The notes beneath the pieces were generated by a model. The model did no database searches and was not told where the DNA came from. It saw nothing but the letters and a program-made list of their open reading frames with translations. From positions 3,465,109 to 3,529,108 of the forward strand of contig NW_006499563.1 of assembly GCF_000471905.2 (NCBI RefSeq): a stretch of 64,000 bases of DNA, read 5' to 3'. This stretch comes from Amborella trichopoda (Eukaryota > Streptophyta > Magnoliopsida > Amborellales > Amborellaceae). Shown here piece after piece: positions 33,229 to 44,265 of this stretch (position 1 is its first letter; the number at the start of each line of letters is the position of its first letter). The position numbers and the translations under genes were made by a program.

Positions 33229-33811
33229 NNNNNNNNNNNNNNNNNNNNNNNNNNNNNNNNNNNNNNNNNNNNNNNNNNNNNNNNNNNNNNNNNNNNNNNN
33301 NNNNNNNNNNNNNNNNNNNNNNNNNNNNNNNNNNNNNNNNNNNNNNNNNNNNNNNNNNNNNNNNNNNNNNNNNNNNNNNNNNNNNNNNNNNNNNNNNNNN
33401 NNNNNNNNNNNNNNNNNNNNNNNNNNNNNNNNNNNNNNNNNNNNNNNNNNNNNNNNNNNNNNNNNNNNNNNNNNNNNNNNNNNNNNNNNNNNNNNNNNNN
33501 NNNNNNNNNNNNNNNNNNNNNNNNNNNNNNNNNNNNNNNNNNNNNNNNNNNNNNNNNNNNNNNNNNNNNNNNNNNNNNNNNNNNNNNNNNNNNNNNNNNN
33601 NNNNNNNNNNNNNNNNNNNNNNNNNNNNNNNNNNNNNNNNNNNNNNNNNNNNNNNNNNNNNNNNNNNNNNNNNNNNNNNNNNNNNNNNNNNNNNNNNNNN
33701 NNNNNNNNNNNNNNNNNNNNNNNNNNNNNNNNNNNNNNNNNNNNNNNNNNNNNNNNNNNNNNNNNNNNNNNNNNNNNNNNNNNNNNNNNNNNNNNNNNNN
33801 NNNNNNNNNNN
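33229..33811. other. Assembly gap (583 N)
   Basis: Unresolved bases. The flanks are the second RNase H on the left and a pre-integrase segment on the right, so the gap probably hides the rest of that RNase H and a linker. Confidence 0.99.
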
Positions 33812-35290
33812 GGTGAAAGAAGAAAAGCTCAAATCTTATCAAGAAAAGGTGGAAACGATGATCCCATATTCTAAGAAAGTCACCTTTTAGCACGTAATTA
33901 GGGAAAATAATTGGTTTGCCAACACCCTTGCGACCCTTGCTTTAATGGTTGATATTCGTTTCGAATCACCATGCTGCCATTCTACATCAGGAACAAACAT
34001 GACCCTTCCCCACCAAGGATTGAAAAAGAAATACAGCAAGAAAATGAGAATGATGGGGAAGTGTCTCCCTTGGCTTCAGATGCGCTAGTTAAGGGAAAAC
34101 CATGGTTCCACAATGTTCTATCCATGCTAAAAGATAATGTATACCCCGAAGGAGCCATCGAAAAGGATAAGAATCCCTTTGAAGGTTTTCTATGAGATTC
34201 CTAATAAGAGATCATTATTCAAGAAATCCTTCGATGGCATCATTCTACGGTGTCTCGATGTACCATATGACCACTCATTCGGGGGCAGCCACCTTAGCTC
34301 AAAAAATCAGGCACCAAGGCTATTACTGGACCACCATGACCGAAGATTGCTGAAAATTCGTTAAGAGGTGTCCCAAATGTCAACTTTATGGAGACCTCAT
34401 CCATGCACCATCCGTACCACTGAACTCAACACCGCCTGTATGGCCCTTTGCCATGTGGGGGCTTGATATCATCAGAATGATCTCACCAAAAGCCTTAAAC
34501 AATCACCGTTTCATATTAACGGCTACAAAGTACTTCACAAAATGGGTAGAGGCCGCATCATTTGTCAAAATTGAAGGACAACATGTTACCCGTTTCATAA
34601 AGAACAATATTGTATTCAGATTCGGTGTTCCTGAGTCAATGATTACTTACAATGGATCCAACTTCAAAAATGAATAAGTCACTAAGGTATGCAAAAAGTT
34701 TGGGATAACGTAAAAATTCTCCACACCTTACTACCCTCAAGGAAACGGACAAGCAGAGGCCACAAACAAAGGACTTCTCAAGGTTATAGACATAATAATA
34801 GAACGTGGCAGAGATTGGCGTGAAAAACTAAATGACATGCTATGGGCCTACCGGACAACTGAGAAGACTCCTACTGGCATGATCCCATACTCATTGGTGT
34901 ATGGTATGGAATTAGTGCTACCCATTGAAGTTGAGATATCATCTCTTCGAGTGCTTATTCACAAAAATTCAGATGAAGAACAAAATATCGAAGCACGAAT
35001 CGCTGCCCTTGTTACTTTGGATGAAAGACGACTATGATCAACACAAAATATCATTGCTTACTAGTGTAGAATCGAGAGGGCATACCAAAGAAAAGTTGTT
35101 CCCCGACAATTCAGAGAAGCCGACCTGGTACTTAAGAAAAGAAAATCTTCCACACTCCTGCAAATCCACACTCTTTAGGCAAGTTCAAACCTAATTGGGA
35201 GGGGCCATTCGCAGTTACCCGAGTGCATGCAGGCAATTCTTACAAGATAAAAAATTAGGAGGGGTATGAACACAATGACCTCATTAATGC
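33812..35290 (+). pseudogene. Tat-lineage integrase
   Basis: 33812-34195 is the linker before integrase. The zinc-binding part is broken over frames (about 34290-34400, CPKCQLYGD). The core reads WGLDIIRMISPKA (first D near 34465), FGVPESMITYNGSNF (34622-34666) and YYPQGNGQAEATNK (34730-34770, catalytic E). The second catalytic aspartate, normally in a S-D-N-G motif, is a tyrosine (T-Y-N-G). Downstream are WAYRTTEKTPTGMIPYSLVYG and VEISSLRV, then a tail with YLKKYYP just before 35294. Stops at 34196, 34675 and 35035 also break it. Confidence 0.82.
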
Positions 35291-35293
35291 GAT

Positions 35294-36076
35294 GTATCTC
35301 AAAAAATACTACCCGTAATGGGATCAAAAGCATGGTGAAAACCTGAAAAGGCATCACGAGCACAAAAAAAAACAAATAAAAAATCTCAAAGTAGGAGCTT
35401 CCGATTCAAAACCTCGAGTACAAAAAAGTACCTACGAGTTACAGCAGTATTGCATAAGCAAACAATCAAGTACAAACAAGTAGTTACAAGTTCTAATAAT
35501 ACTACATAAGCAGACCCTGAGGATAAAGATTCCTCCAAAGCCCTGCAAGTTCTCAACAGAACCAACTCAGAAAGATATGGGAGGATCACATGAATGGAAA
35601 ACCGAAGTGACTTCGATGAAACTTGGAAGAACGTCAAGACTTCTTCAAGATGGAAGCTCGGCAAGAATCCAGAGAACTCTTCATGGACTCGCGACACACA
35701 GGATGAAAGATCCAAAGGTAAAAAGACAACTTCGAGACTTTTGAGTTCTCACGATCCCATAAGGAAATCCTTCGATCATCTTTGGGTAAAACTTGTAAAG
35801 AAAAAGACAAGCAAAGGGGCCACAGGTGGCAAAATTACAAGGCCTGTTCCTTTTGAAAATGCCTTTTCAATTTGATTGTTAAAACCGCCCATTTCCAAAA
35901 CCCTTTTAGAAAGGACTTCCTCCATCATTACAAGAGGTTATACTGTTAGTCGTTTGGCCTCGTTCTCGAAGCCAACTTCCTACGCTAGTTATGAAGGTTT
36001 GAAAGTAGTCAGGCACTCCATGGTTGTATGAATATAACTGTCAAGTACTACATATCAGAGATGGGTGAACCTCACC
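35294..36076 (+). other. 3' noncoding stub of the forward Tat element
   Basis: GCATGGTGAAAACCTGAAAAGGC at 35328 matches the GGCATGGTGAAAACCCGAAAGGGC words at 49398 and, reversed, near 57090, which lie in the 3' noncoding region of the other Tat elements. No LTR follows; a Tekay-like LTR starts at 36077. The short frame at 35594-35875 shows no known domain. Confidence 0.55.
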
Positions 36077-38630
36077 TGTAAGGACCCCTAGTTTTCCTGG
36101 TCAAGAGGTGTGCAGAGCAAAAGAGGTCATAGGAAAGGCCTAGCGCAATGTGTGGAAGAAAGAGAAGGATGGCCAACGACGTGCGTGACCTAGGCCATCG
36201 CCGTGTGTGATTGATGCTAACGCTGTGAGTGTAATGGGCTCATCGCGGCTTGCTCATCACCGCTTGCTCATCGCCGCTTGCTCATCGCTTCCTATTCATT
36301 ATCACCGGCTCGTCGTCGCCTGCTCAACGCCGCCTGCTCATCGCCGCCGGCTCATCACTGCCTGCTCAACGCCGCCTGCTCATCACAGGCTGCTTGGTGT
36401 CACCTGCTCATCGCCGCCTGTTCATCACCACTTGCTCATCACCGTCGACTCATCACCGCCTGCTCATTGCTCGTCACCACCTGCTAGTCGCTGCCTGCTT
36501 GTCGTCGCCTGCTCGTTGTTGCCTGCTCGTCACCGCCTGCTCATCGCTCGTCACCACCTGCTCATCGTCGCTTACTCATCACCGCCTTCTCATCGCCGCC
36601 TGCTCGTCGCTGCCTGCTCATTGCCGCTTGCTCATCGCAGCCTGCTCATCGCCATTTGCACACCGCCATGTGCGTTTGGTCAAAGGGTACGAGCATTGTA
36701 CCTGTCAACACTGCGCAAGTGACGTCAGCCACAATATTTTTCCAGTCACTCCGTGACGTCAGCCACAGTGGGTCTCACCTACCCAGGAGCTTATAAGTCA
36801 CATTCCTCCCACCCTCAGCGATGTTTGCTTTTCCATCCCTTCCCTCGAACTTTCTCAGTCTAAAACACTGTGTGAGCCTTGTGCTATTGCCGTTGGGAAG
36901 TTGCCATTAAGAGCAAGAGGTGATCTCCGCGTGGAGGTTTAGGATCACCGAGACCACAGGTACATGGATTTAGTGTTGCGCGTCACCCACATTGATAGGG
37001 ATCATGATGGAGTAAAAGAAATGGGCAAATTTTGGTAGAAAGAAATGTACAACGGAGTTTAATGAGTGATTTAACAATATCAAGGGTTTTGATGAATGTA
37101 TCAAATGACTTCCTTGCCAAATTTGTGTGACTCACTTAAAATGAGTAAGGCATGCATTAGAACTGATTTTCACTTGTGAAAGGGTTGTATCGTTATGATA
37201 GCATGTTAACACTTGTGGAAAGGAAATTTTCCAGCAATGGTGAGGGTGCTTGCCCTGTGCTTTTCGCTGACCAAACGGTGCTCAAATGGGCCCAAATCAG
37301 TCTTAAATGACAGATATACATGTATAATTTCCTATTGTATCATGTTAAAATGTTGCAGGGATTGAAAGATATGGCTTAGAATGTTGAGATATGTCACTGC
37401 TCACCGTCGCTGTTAATTTCAGCAATTATGACTCTTTTGGGCCGTGCTTTTCGTCAAACAAACGATGTCCAAATGTGCTCAATGGCCATCGTTGGAAAGG
37501 TATTTGAGTAAGATTAAAGTTGTATATTTTGAGGTGTTCAAAATTCCCCTTAAAAATTTGAGTTATGCCCCAAAATGCTTGAGCATGTCACTGCTCACTG
37601 TTTTCCAGCAACTATTACTTTTTTAGAACCAAGCCTTTGACCTAATAAATGAGGTCTGATTTCCTTCAAAGCACCACTATCTTATGGGTCCATGATTAGG
37701 TTAAAGCCCCATGTTTGAGGCATTTGAATCTCCCCCTAAATTGGGAGTTATACCCCGAGAAGAATGGGACGTCACTGTTGCCCATCACAATATTAGCGTC
37801 ATCCTCATCTCTTGTTGTTTCCTTTGAATTTCTCATATTAATTGAAACATTGAGTTTTCCTTGATAAGAGATAAGTATGAATGTTATATGAATATTGGTA
37901 GGCATATGCCATAAGGTTATGTGCATGATGCTCTGCAACAATGTGCTATGAGAAAAAGTGATAAGTGCAATATTAATGCGATAATTTCTTGATGAAAGTT
38001 TCATGATAAGTGCCAAAATGCCTTTGATGATATCCATGTGTAAGTGCCCTGTGATAGTCCATGTTAAGGATGCCTCTCACTAAATGCCATATTGTTATAA
38101 TGAGAATGTGATTTATCTGTTATAAGGTATTGAATTCGCATGAATGATTTGAATGCTCGAGCATGAGAAGAGGCCTTAATGATGACCACTACGCAATGGG
38201 ACACCCATTGGTAGTGGGTTCTGCTCAGTTATATCAATGTGAGACTGGACACTACACGATGGGACAGCCATTGGTAGTGGAAAGTGATGTATCGAGAAAA
38301 TGATGCAGCATATCCCCTAACTCGCACAATGATAGGAATGGTTGGAGGAGAAAGGAGGGTCACACCCCGAGATTCATGAGATGAGATATGTGATTGATGC
38401 CTTGCAAGGTAAGGGCCTATCAAACCCCCAATGCTCACTGGGGACCGTGTGTGTGAGTTAAGGGTATTACAAAGTGGATTATCCCATTTGTCCTTACCTT
38501 CCCTCCTGTGATATGGTAGTGGTCCTAAGCAATGGGATTGGCTTAGCTTGCTGGAGAGGGCTTCTACTACGGGAGTAGGTGAACTAAGGAGTGAGTGGGT
38601 AATGATTGAATGGTGAATGAAATGGCTTGA
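36077..38630 (+). mobile_element. Tekay-like LTR, 3' truncated
   Basis: Starts TGTAAGGACCCC at 36077. It shares with 20531-23446 the order of parts: CTCAAATG...CCAAA modules (37260-37740), GACCACTACGCAATGGG repeats (38180-38280), the TTGCAAGG / CAAACCCC segment (38400-38430), and GCTTCTACT..GAGTAGG (38568). The last 600-700 bases of the LTR are missing: at about 38630 the sequence changes to reverse-strand Tat pol. No chromovirus pol is attached. Confidence 0.72.
36210..36665 (+). repeat. Short-period GCTCATCGCCGCCT minisatellite
   Basis: About 30 diverged units of 14-15 bases (GCTCATCRCCGCCT) inside the truncated Tekay-like LTR. Because units lack stops, three overlapping frames stay open for up to 171 codons; they read as simple repeats and are not genes. 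The other Tekay LTR lacks this array. Confidence 0.85.
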
Positions 38631-38634
38631 TGGC

Positions 38635-39653
38635 CTTCTATGGGACATACGTGATATCAAACTCCATCAGCAATAATGCCCACTTAGCAAGGAATCCTGA
38701 AAAAGCATGGGTATGTCATGAGAAACTTTAGAGGTTCAGCTTTTGATATAAGTTTTACTTCATGACCAAGCAAGTAATGGCAGTGTTTTTGTGCTGCGAA
38801 AATCAGGGCTAAACACATCTTTTCTATTGGGGGATAATTCCCCTCGGCCCCCTGCATCCTGCGGCGGAGGTAATATAACACAGTCTCTTTTTCCTCTTCA
38901 TTGTTTTGTGCCAACAATGCTCCGAGTGACTCGTCTAAAGCAGTTACATATAGAATGAGAGGCTTCCCCAATACTGGTGTAGAGAGTACTGGAGGGTTGA
39001 GTAAATAATGTTTGATGTCGTCAAGGGCTGTCTGACATGCTTCATCCCAGATGAATGGTGTATCTTTCTTTAGAAGGTGTGTAAAGGGTTTACAACGACC
39101 CGAGAAGTTCGAGATGAACCTGTGAATGTATGCCAATTGCCCTTGGAGGAAGCGTAGTTCTCGAAGTGAAGTCGGTGACGACATTTCTTGGATTGCCTTG
39201 ATTTTAACTGGCTCAACTTTAAGCCCTCGATGTCTAACGATGAACCCCAAGAATATTCCAGGACGCACGCCAAAAGCACATTTCAGCGGGTTCATTTTTA
39301 GCTGATGGAGATGCAAGCGTTTGAACACTTTTTCAAGATCTCTCATATGAGCATCCTTCTCTTTGGATTTTACCACCAAGTTGTCCACATAACACTCCAC
39401 CTCTTTGTGCATCATGTCTCGAAAAATGGTTGTCATTGCTCTCTGGTATGTGGCACCGACATTCTTTAATCCAAAAGGCATCATTATGTAACGAAAAGAT
39501 CCCTTTCGGAGTTAAGAATGTTGTGGCCTCTTCATCTTCAGGAGACATCCTTATCTGATTATTCCCGGAGTATCCATCCATGAAAGAAAAGGTTTGACAA
39601 TGAGCTGTGGAGTTGATGAGCATCTCGGTCAATGACAACGAAGCTGTATTCAA
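38635..39653 (-). pseudogene. Tat-lineage RT and RNase H, reverse element (3' truncated)
   Basis: Minus strand: RT palm begins in a piece with FSFMDGYSGNNQIRMSPEDEEATTF (39600-39520), then MMPFGLKNVGATYQRAM (39484) and the catalytic segment CYVDNLVVKS (YVDN at 39391-39380, with N for the last D). NPLKCAFGVRPGIFLGF, LRFLQGQLAYIHRF and LLKKDTPFIWDEACQ follow. RNase H reads ILYVTALDESLGALLAQ and YYLRRRMQGAEGNYPPIEK. It ends in the equivalent of the LKFLMTYP segment; a few more bases match to 38635 where an LTR joins. There is a frameshift near 39500. Confidence 0.86.
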
Positions 39654-41142
39654 ATCGCGAAAGTCAATACAAACTCTATGTACATTTCAAGATCAGGCCT
39701 GAGCCTTCTTGATTTTTTTTTGATAGGTTTGACAGTCGGATCAATGCCGAGATGGTGAACGGCAACTTGAGGGTCTAAACCGGGCACCTCATGGTAATGC
39801 CAAGCAAAGATGTTCCTGTTCATTTTCAAGAAGTCCATGAACTCCTCTTTCTCCTCTAGAGACATTCTTGCTGAATTGAAGGTAGGTCTGGCGTCCGCTT
39901 CATCTCCAAGATTTATTTTTTCGAGTTCGTCAGTTGTGGCATGATCACCTTCTTCCAATTCTTCTGGAGCCTCTTGCAACTCTTCATCGTTGTTTTCAGG
40001 GATCTTTTGATTGACCTCAAATCCAGAGACCCATGATCCTGACATCTTTGCCTTCGATAGAGGCCCAAAGTGGATTATAATTTCGGCATCATTCCCCGTT
40101 TGAGGAAGGGAAGGGTCTTCCATAAACAGGGGTTGTTTCTCGGACTGTAAGAGTTCTTCTTGGAGGTGACAAGGAATTTGGGATTCAACGATTGTAGTGT
40201 AAGAAATACGCCAATGTGAATCACTCGGCCTTTGAGCAGCTATCTGCGGTGTTTGGTCCACACGGGTTGGTGCGTCACCGACTTGTATCATGTGGCAAGC
40301 TTCATGAGAATAAAAACTTTGCCCCCTTGATTCTCTCAACCTCTTTTCAAAGTCGGGCTCAAGGGGTCACTAGGGTTTCTTTTGCTTAGACTTCTTGCAC
40401 TTCTTTGAAGAAAGTGGCTCTACCTTGACTTTAGCTACCAGGGCATCAACAATTGTTAAGAATCCTGCCGCCTATGCTAAGGTCTTTCTCAATCGGTTTT
40501 GTTGCGTCTCAATTATGTTCGATCCCTCACATCCTCTATCGAGAGCATCAAAGTTCGAACATATCAAGGTTGTACCTGTAAGAGACAAAGGCAAGGAAGA
40601 ATACGAAGCAGGAGAAAAAGGAGGAGTAGGGTCAGAAGGTGGGGGACTTTTAAGGTCGTTCCCCTCGTTAGACCGATCTGGGTAGCTTTTTACATCATTA
40701 TCAGAGTTGGACGGGTGCAGGGGATCTTTTAGGTCTTTCCCTTGCTTAGACCGTTGGGAAGTGCTTTTAACGTCGTCACCCTCATTGAACATTTGCTGAC
40801 TGGCAGATGGCACATGGACGTCTTCTTGATAGGATGAAGAAGGAAAAAGGATCATGCCAGGGATGAAGTCCAACAAAGTTGGCAACAGAGGAAGGGGCCT
40901 AAGAAATTCCTCCTCAAATGTGGGTTGAGCGGTCTTGTTTCTTCGGTGAGCAGCCCTTGGTGCCCGTCTCTTTCTGGTTTTCTGATGTGCTATTTGATTT
41001 GTCTCACTGGCTTCACGATCAGCGCCGGCTTGGTGAACCATTTCTCGCCTCAAAGGCTTGAGTCTGCTTCGGCTATGGTAGACCATCCATGGCTACTCGA
41101 GGAAGTGATTTGGGGATCACTTACAGGGAGGTTGTAAAATTA
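39654..41142 (-). pseudogene. Tat reverse element: gag-pol linker and RT N-terminus
   Basis: 40339-39650 contains ELEKINLGDEADARPTFNSARMSLEEKEEFMDFL and NIFAWHYHEVPGLDPQVAVHHL, the conserved entry to Tat RT. 41086-40472 is a charged, serine-rich linker with two imperfect repeats (DDVKSTSQRSKQGKDLKDP, NDVKSYPDRSNEGNDLKSP). The protease expected between gag and this linker was not found: I see no D-[ST/N]-G-A motif in any minus-strand frame here. Confidence 0.7.
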
Positions 41143-42226
41143 TTAACACACCCGCATCTTCTTCACGAATATGTCAAGGAAAGTTGTGCATTCTAACAAG
41201 AAATGACATTTTATCTGATGGTATGGACACCAATGATCTTCAGTCCCCTTAGCAGAGCAGCAAGGTTTCCTTGACTGCTTCAGTGTGATTATGATTTCCT
41301 GAAGAATTATAATGACGAGGGTGTAGAGCATACCTGGTATTACGACATGGGAGGCCGCAACTGCCCCGAAGGCCATCTTTAAATCTTCAAGCTTTATCTG
41401 AAATTTCAAAATCAAGGCCTCAATGATATCCTTCAGCGTGTAGCAGTCATCTGTGGGATGATTGATCCTCCGATTGTAGGCACAATAATTTTCCTGAGTG
41501 TCAAGGCCAGATTACTCAGGGACTGGGTCATATTCTGCTCCAATAGTAACTGGAACAGTGCAGGGACCCATTCCTTCACGAAGGGATAGACCTTATTCCT
41601 ATGCTTGGTGAAATAATCACTCCGATCAAAGTTGGCTGGTAGAGGTACCCGATTGTACGACCGTTGTTGCTTGCTAGTCTGGGTGTTACTATTTTCGCGG
41701 TTACCCCTTTAGAGAGGTCCAAAGTTTGGGAAGGAGCCTTCTTTGAATTAGTGATCATGACGGCTGCACTGATTACCCCCTTTTATTGGCTACCCCGTGT
41801 GTTATTCCGAGAGCTACCATTGCCTCGGTTGTTTGCTGAACTTGTTGATGGTTGTCATGTCCCACCATGATGGCATGACAAAATTTCTATGCGAACTAAT
41901 TTAGAGATCAACTCTGACATGGAGGTCGGATTGGAGGCCTCGACATGTTGAGCGATTTTAGGTTGCATGTTTCGCATGCAAGTCTGGACTGCTTCCTTCT
42001 CTGGCATAAGATTAGGATGGCGAGAAGCCAAGTTTCTCCATCTTGATATGAACTGATCCATGGGTTCATCTGGTTCTTGAGTCAGGGTGAGAGGTTCGAT
42101 AGTGTGAACCTCTCTTGACCTCATAGAAGCGTTGATAGAACAGTTTCTCCATCTCCTCCCATGTATGCACCGAGTTTGAAGGAAGTCAGGCATACCATTA
42201 GAATGCTGGCTTATCAAGGGTCTCAA
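41143..42226 (-). pseudogene. Tat reverse element: gag
   Basis: The 42226-41855 piece reads LTLTQEPDEPMDQFISRWRNLASRHPNLMPEKEAVQTCMRNM, a typical Tat capsid C-terminal pattern with E-x-x-x-x-[FY]-x-x-R-[FW]. The 41415-41143 piece ends in the gag zinc-finger-like CPYHQIKCHFLLEC (about 41236-41195). The part between (41854-41416) carries frame breaks. The N-terminal capsid half is decayed. Confidence 0.68.
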
Positions 42227-44265
42227 TGAACTGACGGAGAAGAAGTCTCCGGTCAGCTGCTGTTTCTTGACATGATGCTTGGAAGTGGGTGATATGCTGG
42301 TTTAGGGAGGTGGTTCTGCTGAATAGAGGAAACTTTCATTTCTTATAGTCTGAGGGGAACAAGACCTGATCAATATAGGAAGGATGTGGTGTTTGATAAG
42401 GCGTCGTAACCTGTATCCTTGGAATTTGTCTGTTCTTAGGCTACGGGTGACCATAGCATCAATATCTAACTAAGAGACCAGATGAGGGACAAAATTGTCC
42501 TGTGAGGTAGAGTGATGGGAATTGGCCTCATGGTTAGCTGATTGGCTTGCAGCATCAATACGATCGATCTTTTCCATCATCGCGTGCACCATATACTCGA
42601 GCTTGTTCATGTGATCCTCTTGTGCATCACTGGGCTCGCTTACGACCATTATGCTGACCGTTTCCTTATGGGGGTCGACGTTAGTGGCAACAAAAGGTTT
42701 GCGAGCTTGACGGGTAGTACGTCGTAGGTCAGTCAGTAAGGAGTCAGAATGCCCTGACTGAACTCGACTCCTGTACGCTGATCATGTTTGGACCGGTTCT
42801 CGACAGGGACCGTGGCTGCTGAGTGGCCGGATCTTCTTCTATGACAGTGACCACAGCACAGGGCTCATGGAGCTCTTCTTTAGGCTCCATTGTTTGAAGG
42901 GGATAGAAGGGGTTCAGGTAAAGAAGGTTATCAAAATTCGTTGTTTTGACTGCCTTGGTCACCTCCCTAGTAAAAATTTGCGGACTTCCATCGCGTTAAG
43001 CCTTGAGGTTTTGATGGACCTCATGCCAAAACTACAATCTAGGTCGCAGCAAGTCAACTCTTGTCGCACACGAGAGAGTTGTCTTCATCAGATGCGACAG
43101 TGGATGAGGGTCAGGGACTGGAGTCATCTTGGGTCGTGGAGGATGAAGGACTCGATCTTCCATGAGGTCCATGCCCAGAGATCTTTCATGAGCACCAGAT
43201 ACATGACCTAGGTGATAGGGCTGGTTCAGGATGGTACTCTTGGAGAAAACCTTCGAGTACCAAGGCTGAATGTGATGAAGAAGGAGCAGGGTTGACTCAT
43301 GCGGAGGCATGAGTTGAGGATGAGGGGACACCTGAGATGGTGACGTGTGTGCGCCCTTCGAAGAAGTATCTCGAGGTACCTGGGGGTCCACCAGGGCTCG
43401 TGCAGGTGATCTGGCCGTAAGAGGTTGAGAACTATGAGTAGGTGTCTGTAAGAGAACGAGTGCAAGCTTGCCCCTTACAGGGTGTGCTTGTGTGTGCATA
43501 GTAGGAGGACAAAGAGGTCGTCTCCTGTGTACTCAGGTTGGCGCAATAACGACGTTTTGCTGAGTAGTGAGATGCATATGAGTAGCGTGCGTAGGACCTG
43601 GCCTTGGAAGGTTCGATCTTGGACACGGACCCGAGGTAACAGAAGGGTTGCCCCAAGGTTTTGCTCGAGTGGGTGAGCCACGAGCATTGTGGTGTGAGTG
43701 AGGGATAAAGACCGCGGGGTTTTCGCCTCGAAGTGTTGAGACTCTAAGAATAGAGATCAATGATGCAAAAATGTGGGGGGTAGCCTTATGCAAACCCACA
43801 AGAGCAATGGCAATTTGCTTGCCATTTGTAGAACGGAATTGGATAGCCTTTAGACGTACCTCAAGAACTCGACCTGAAAGTGATTTGCCGATGGCTAGGT
43901 GTATGCTGTGTGGGCCAACATAAGTGTTGCCCATGCATGTCGCCTTGGTGGAGTTTTCTCCAGAGTGAAGAGACGCGGAGTGAGGAACCTTCATGTCCGT
44001 CCTCACACCTGTCCAGGTTAAGATTTGGGGGCTAGACAAGGGGTCTTTGGTCAAGAGGTTGGTCGGAAACGAAGTCGAAGGACCTTGTTCCCTAGGGACA
44101 CTCTCGAATAAGGGGATAAGAAAATCCCCGATTTGGATAAATGGGTTACAGAACCCAGTAGCCATAAATGAATGTGAAAAAAGAATGAAAGCAGATAAAA
44201 AAAAAACTAGCCAAACAAGAATGATCCGACTAAGGTGTAGTAAGTCCTCAGTGGAGTCATTAAGC
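42227..44265 (-). other. Leader of reverse Tat element, with ORF1-like frames
   Basis: Between the 5' LTR end (44266) and gag. The longest minus-strand frame is 44165-43533 (210 codons, MATGFCNPFIQIGDFLIPLF start, histidine/proline-rich end); a second runs 43499-43032 (155 codons, serine/proline/histidine-rich). Some Tat/Ogre elements carry an extra ORF before gag, and the position fits. I do not recognise either protein, and composition could explain the open frames. The primer site should begin directly after the LTR end, near 44265, but I could not match it to a specific tRNA. Confidence 0.4.

Noticed and set aside
36485..36665. CRISPR-like regular repeats here and at 48326-48430
   Set aside because: Plant nuclear context, no unique spacers of constant length; these are minisatellites.
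36207..36756. Three overlapping frames rich in HRLLIAACSSPPA
   Set aside because: Stop-free in three frames because the 14-15 base repeat lacks stop codons; it is inside a Tekay-like LTR.
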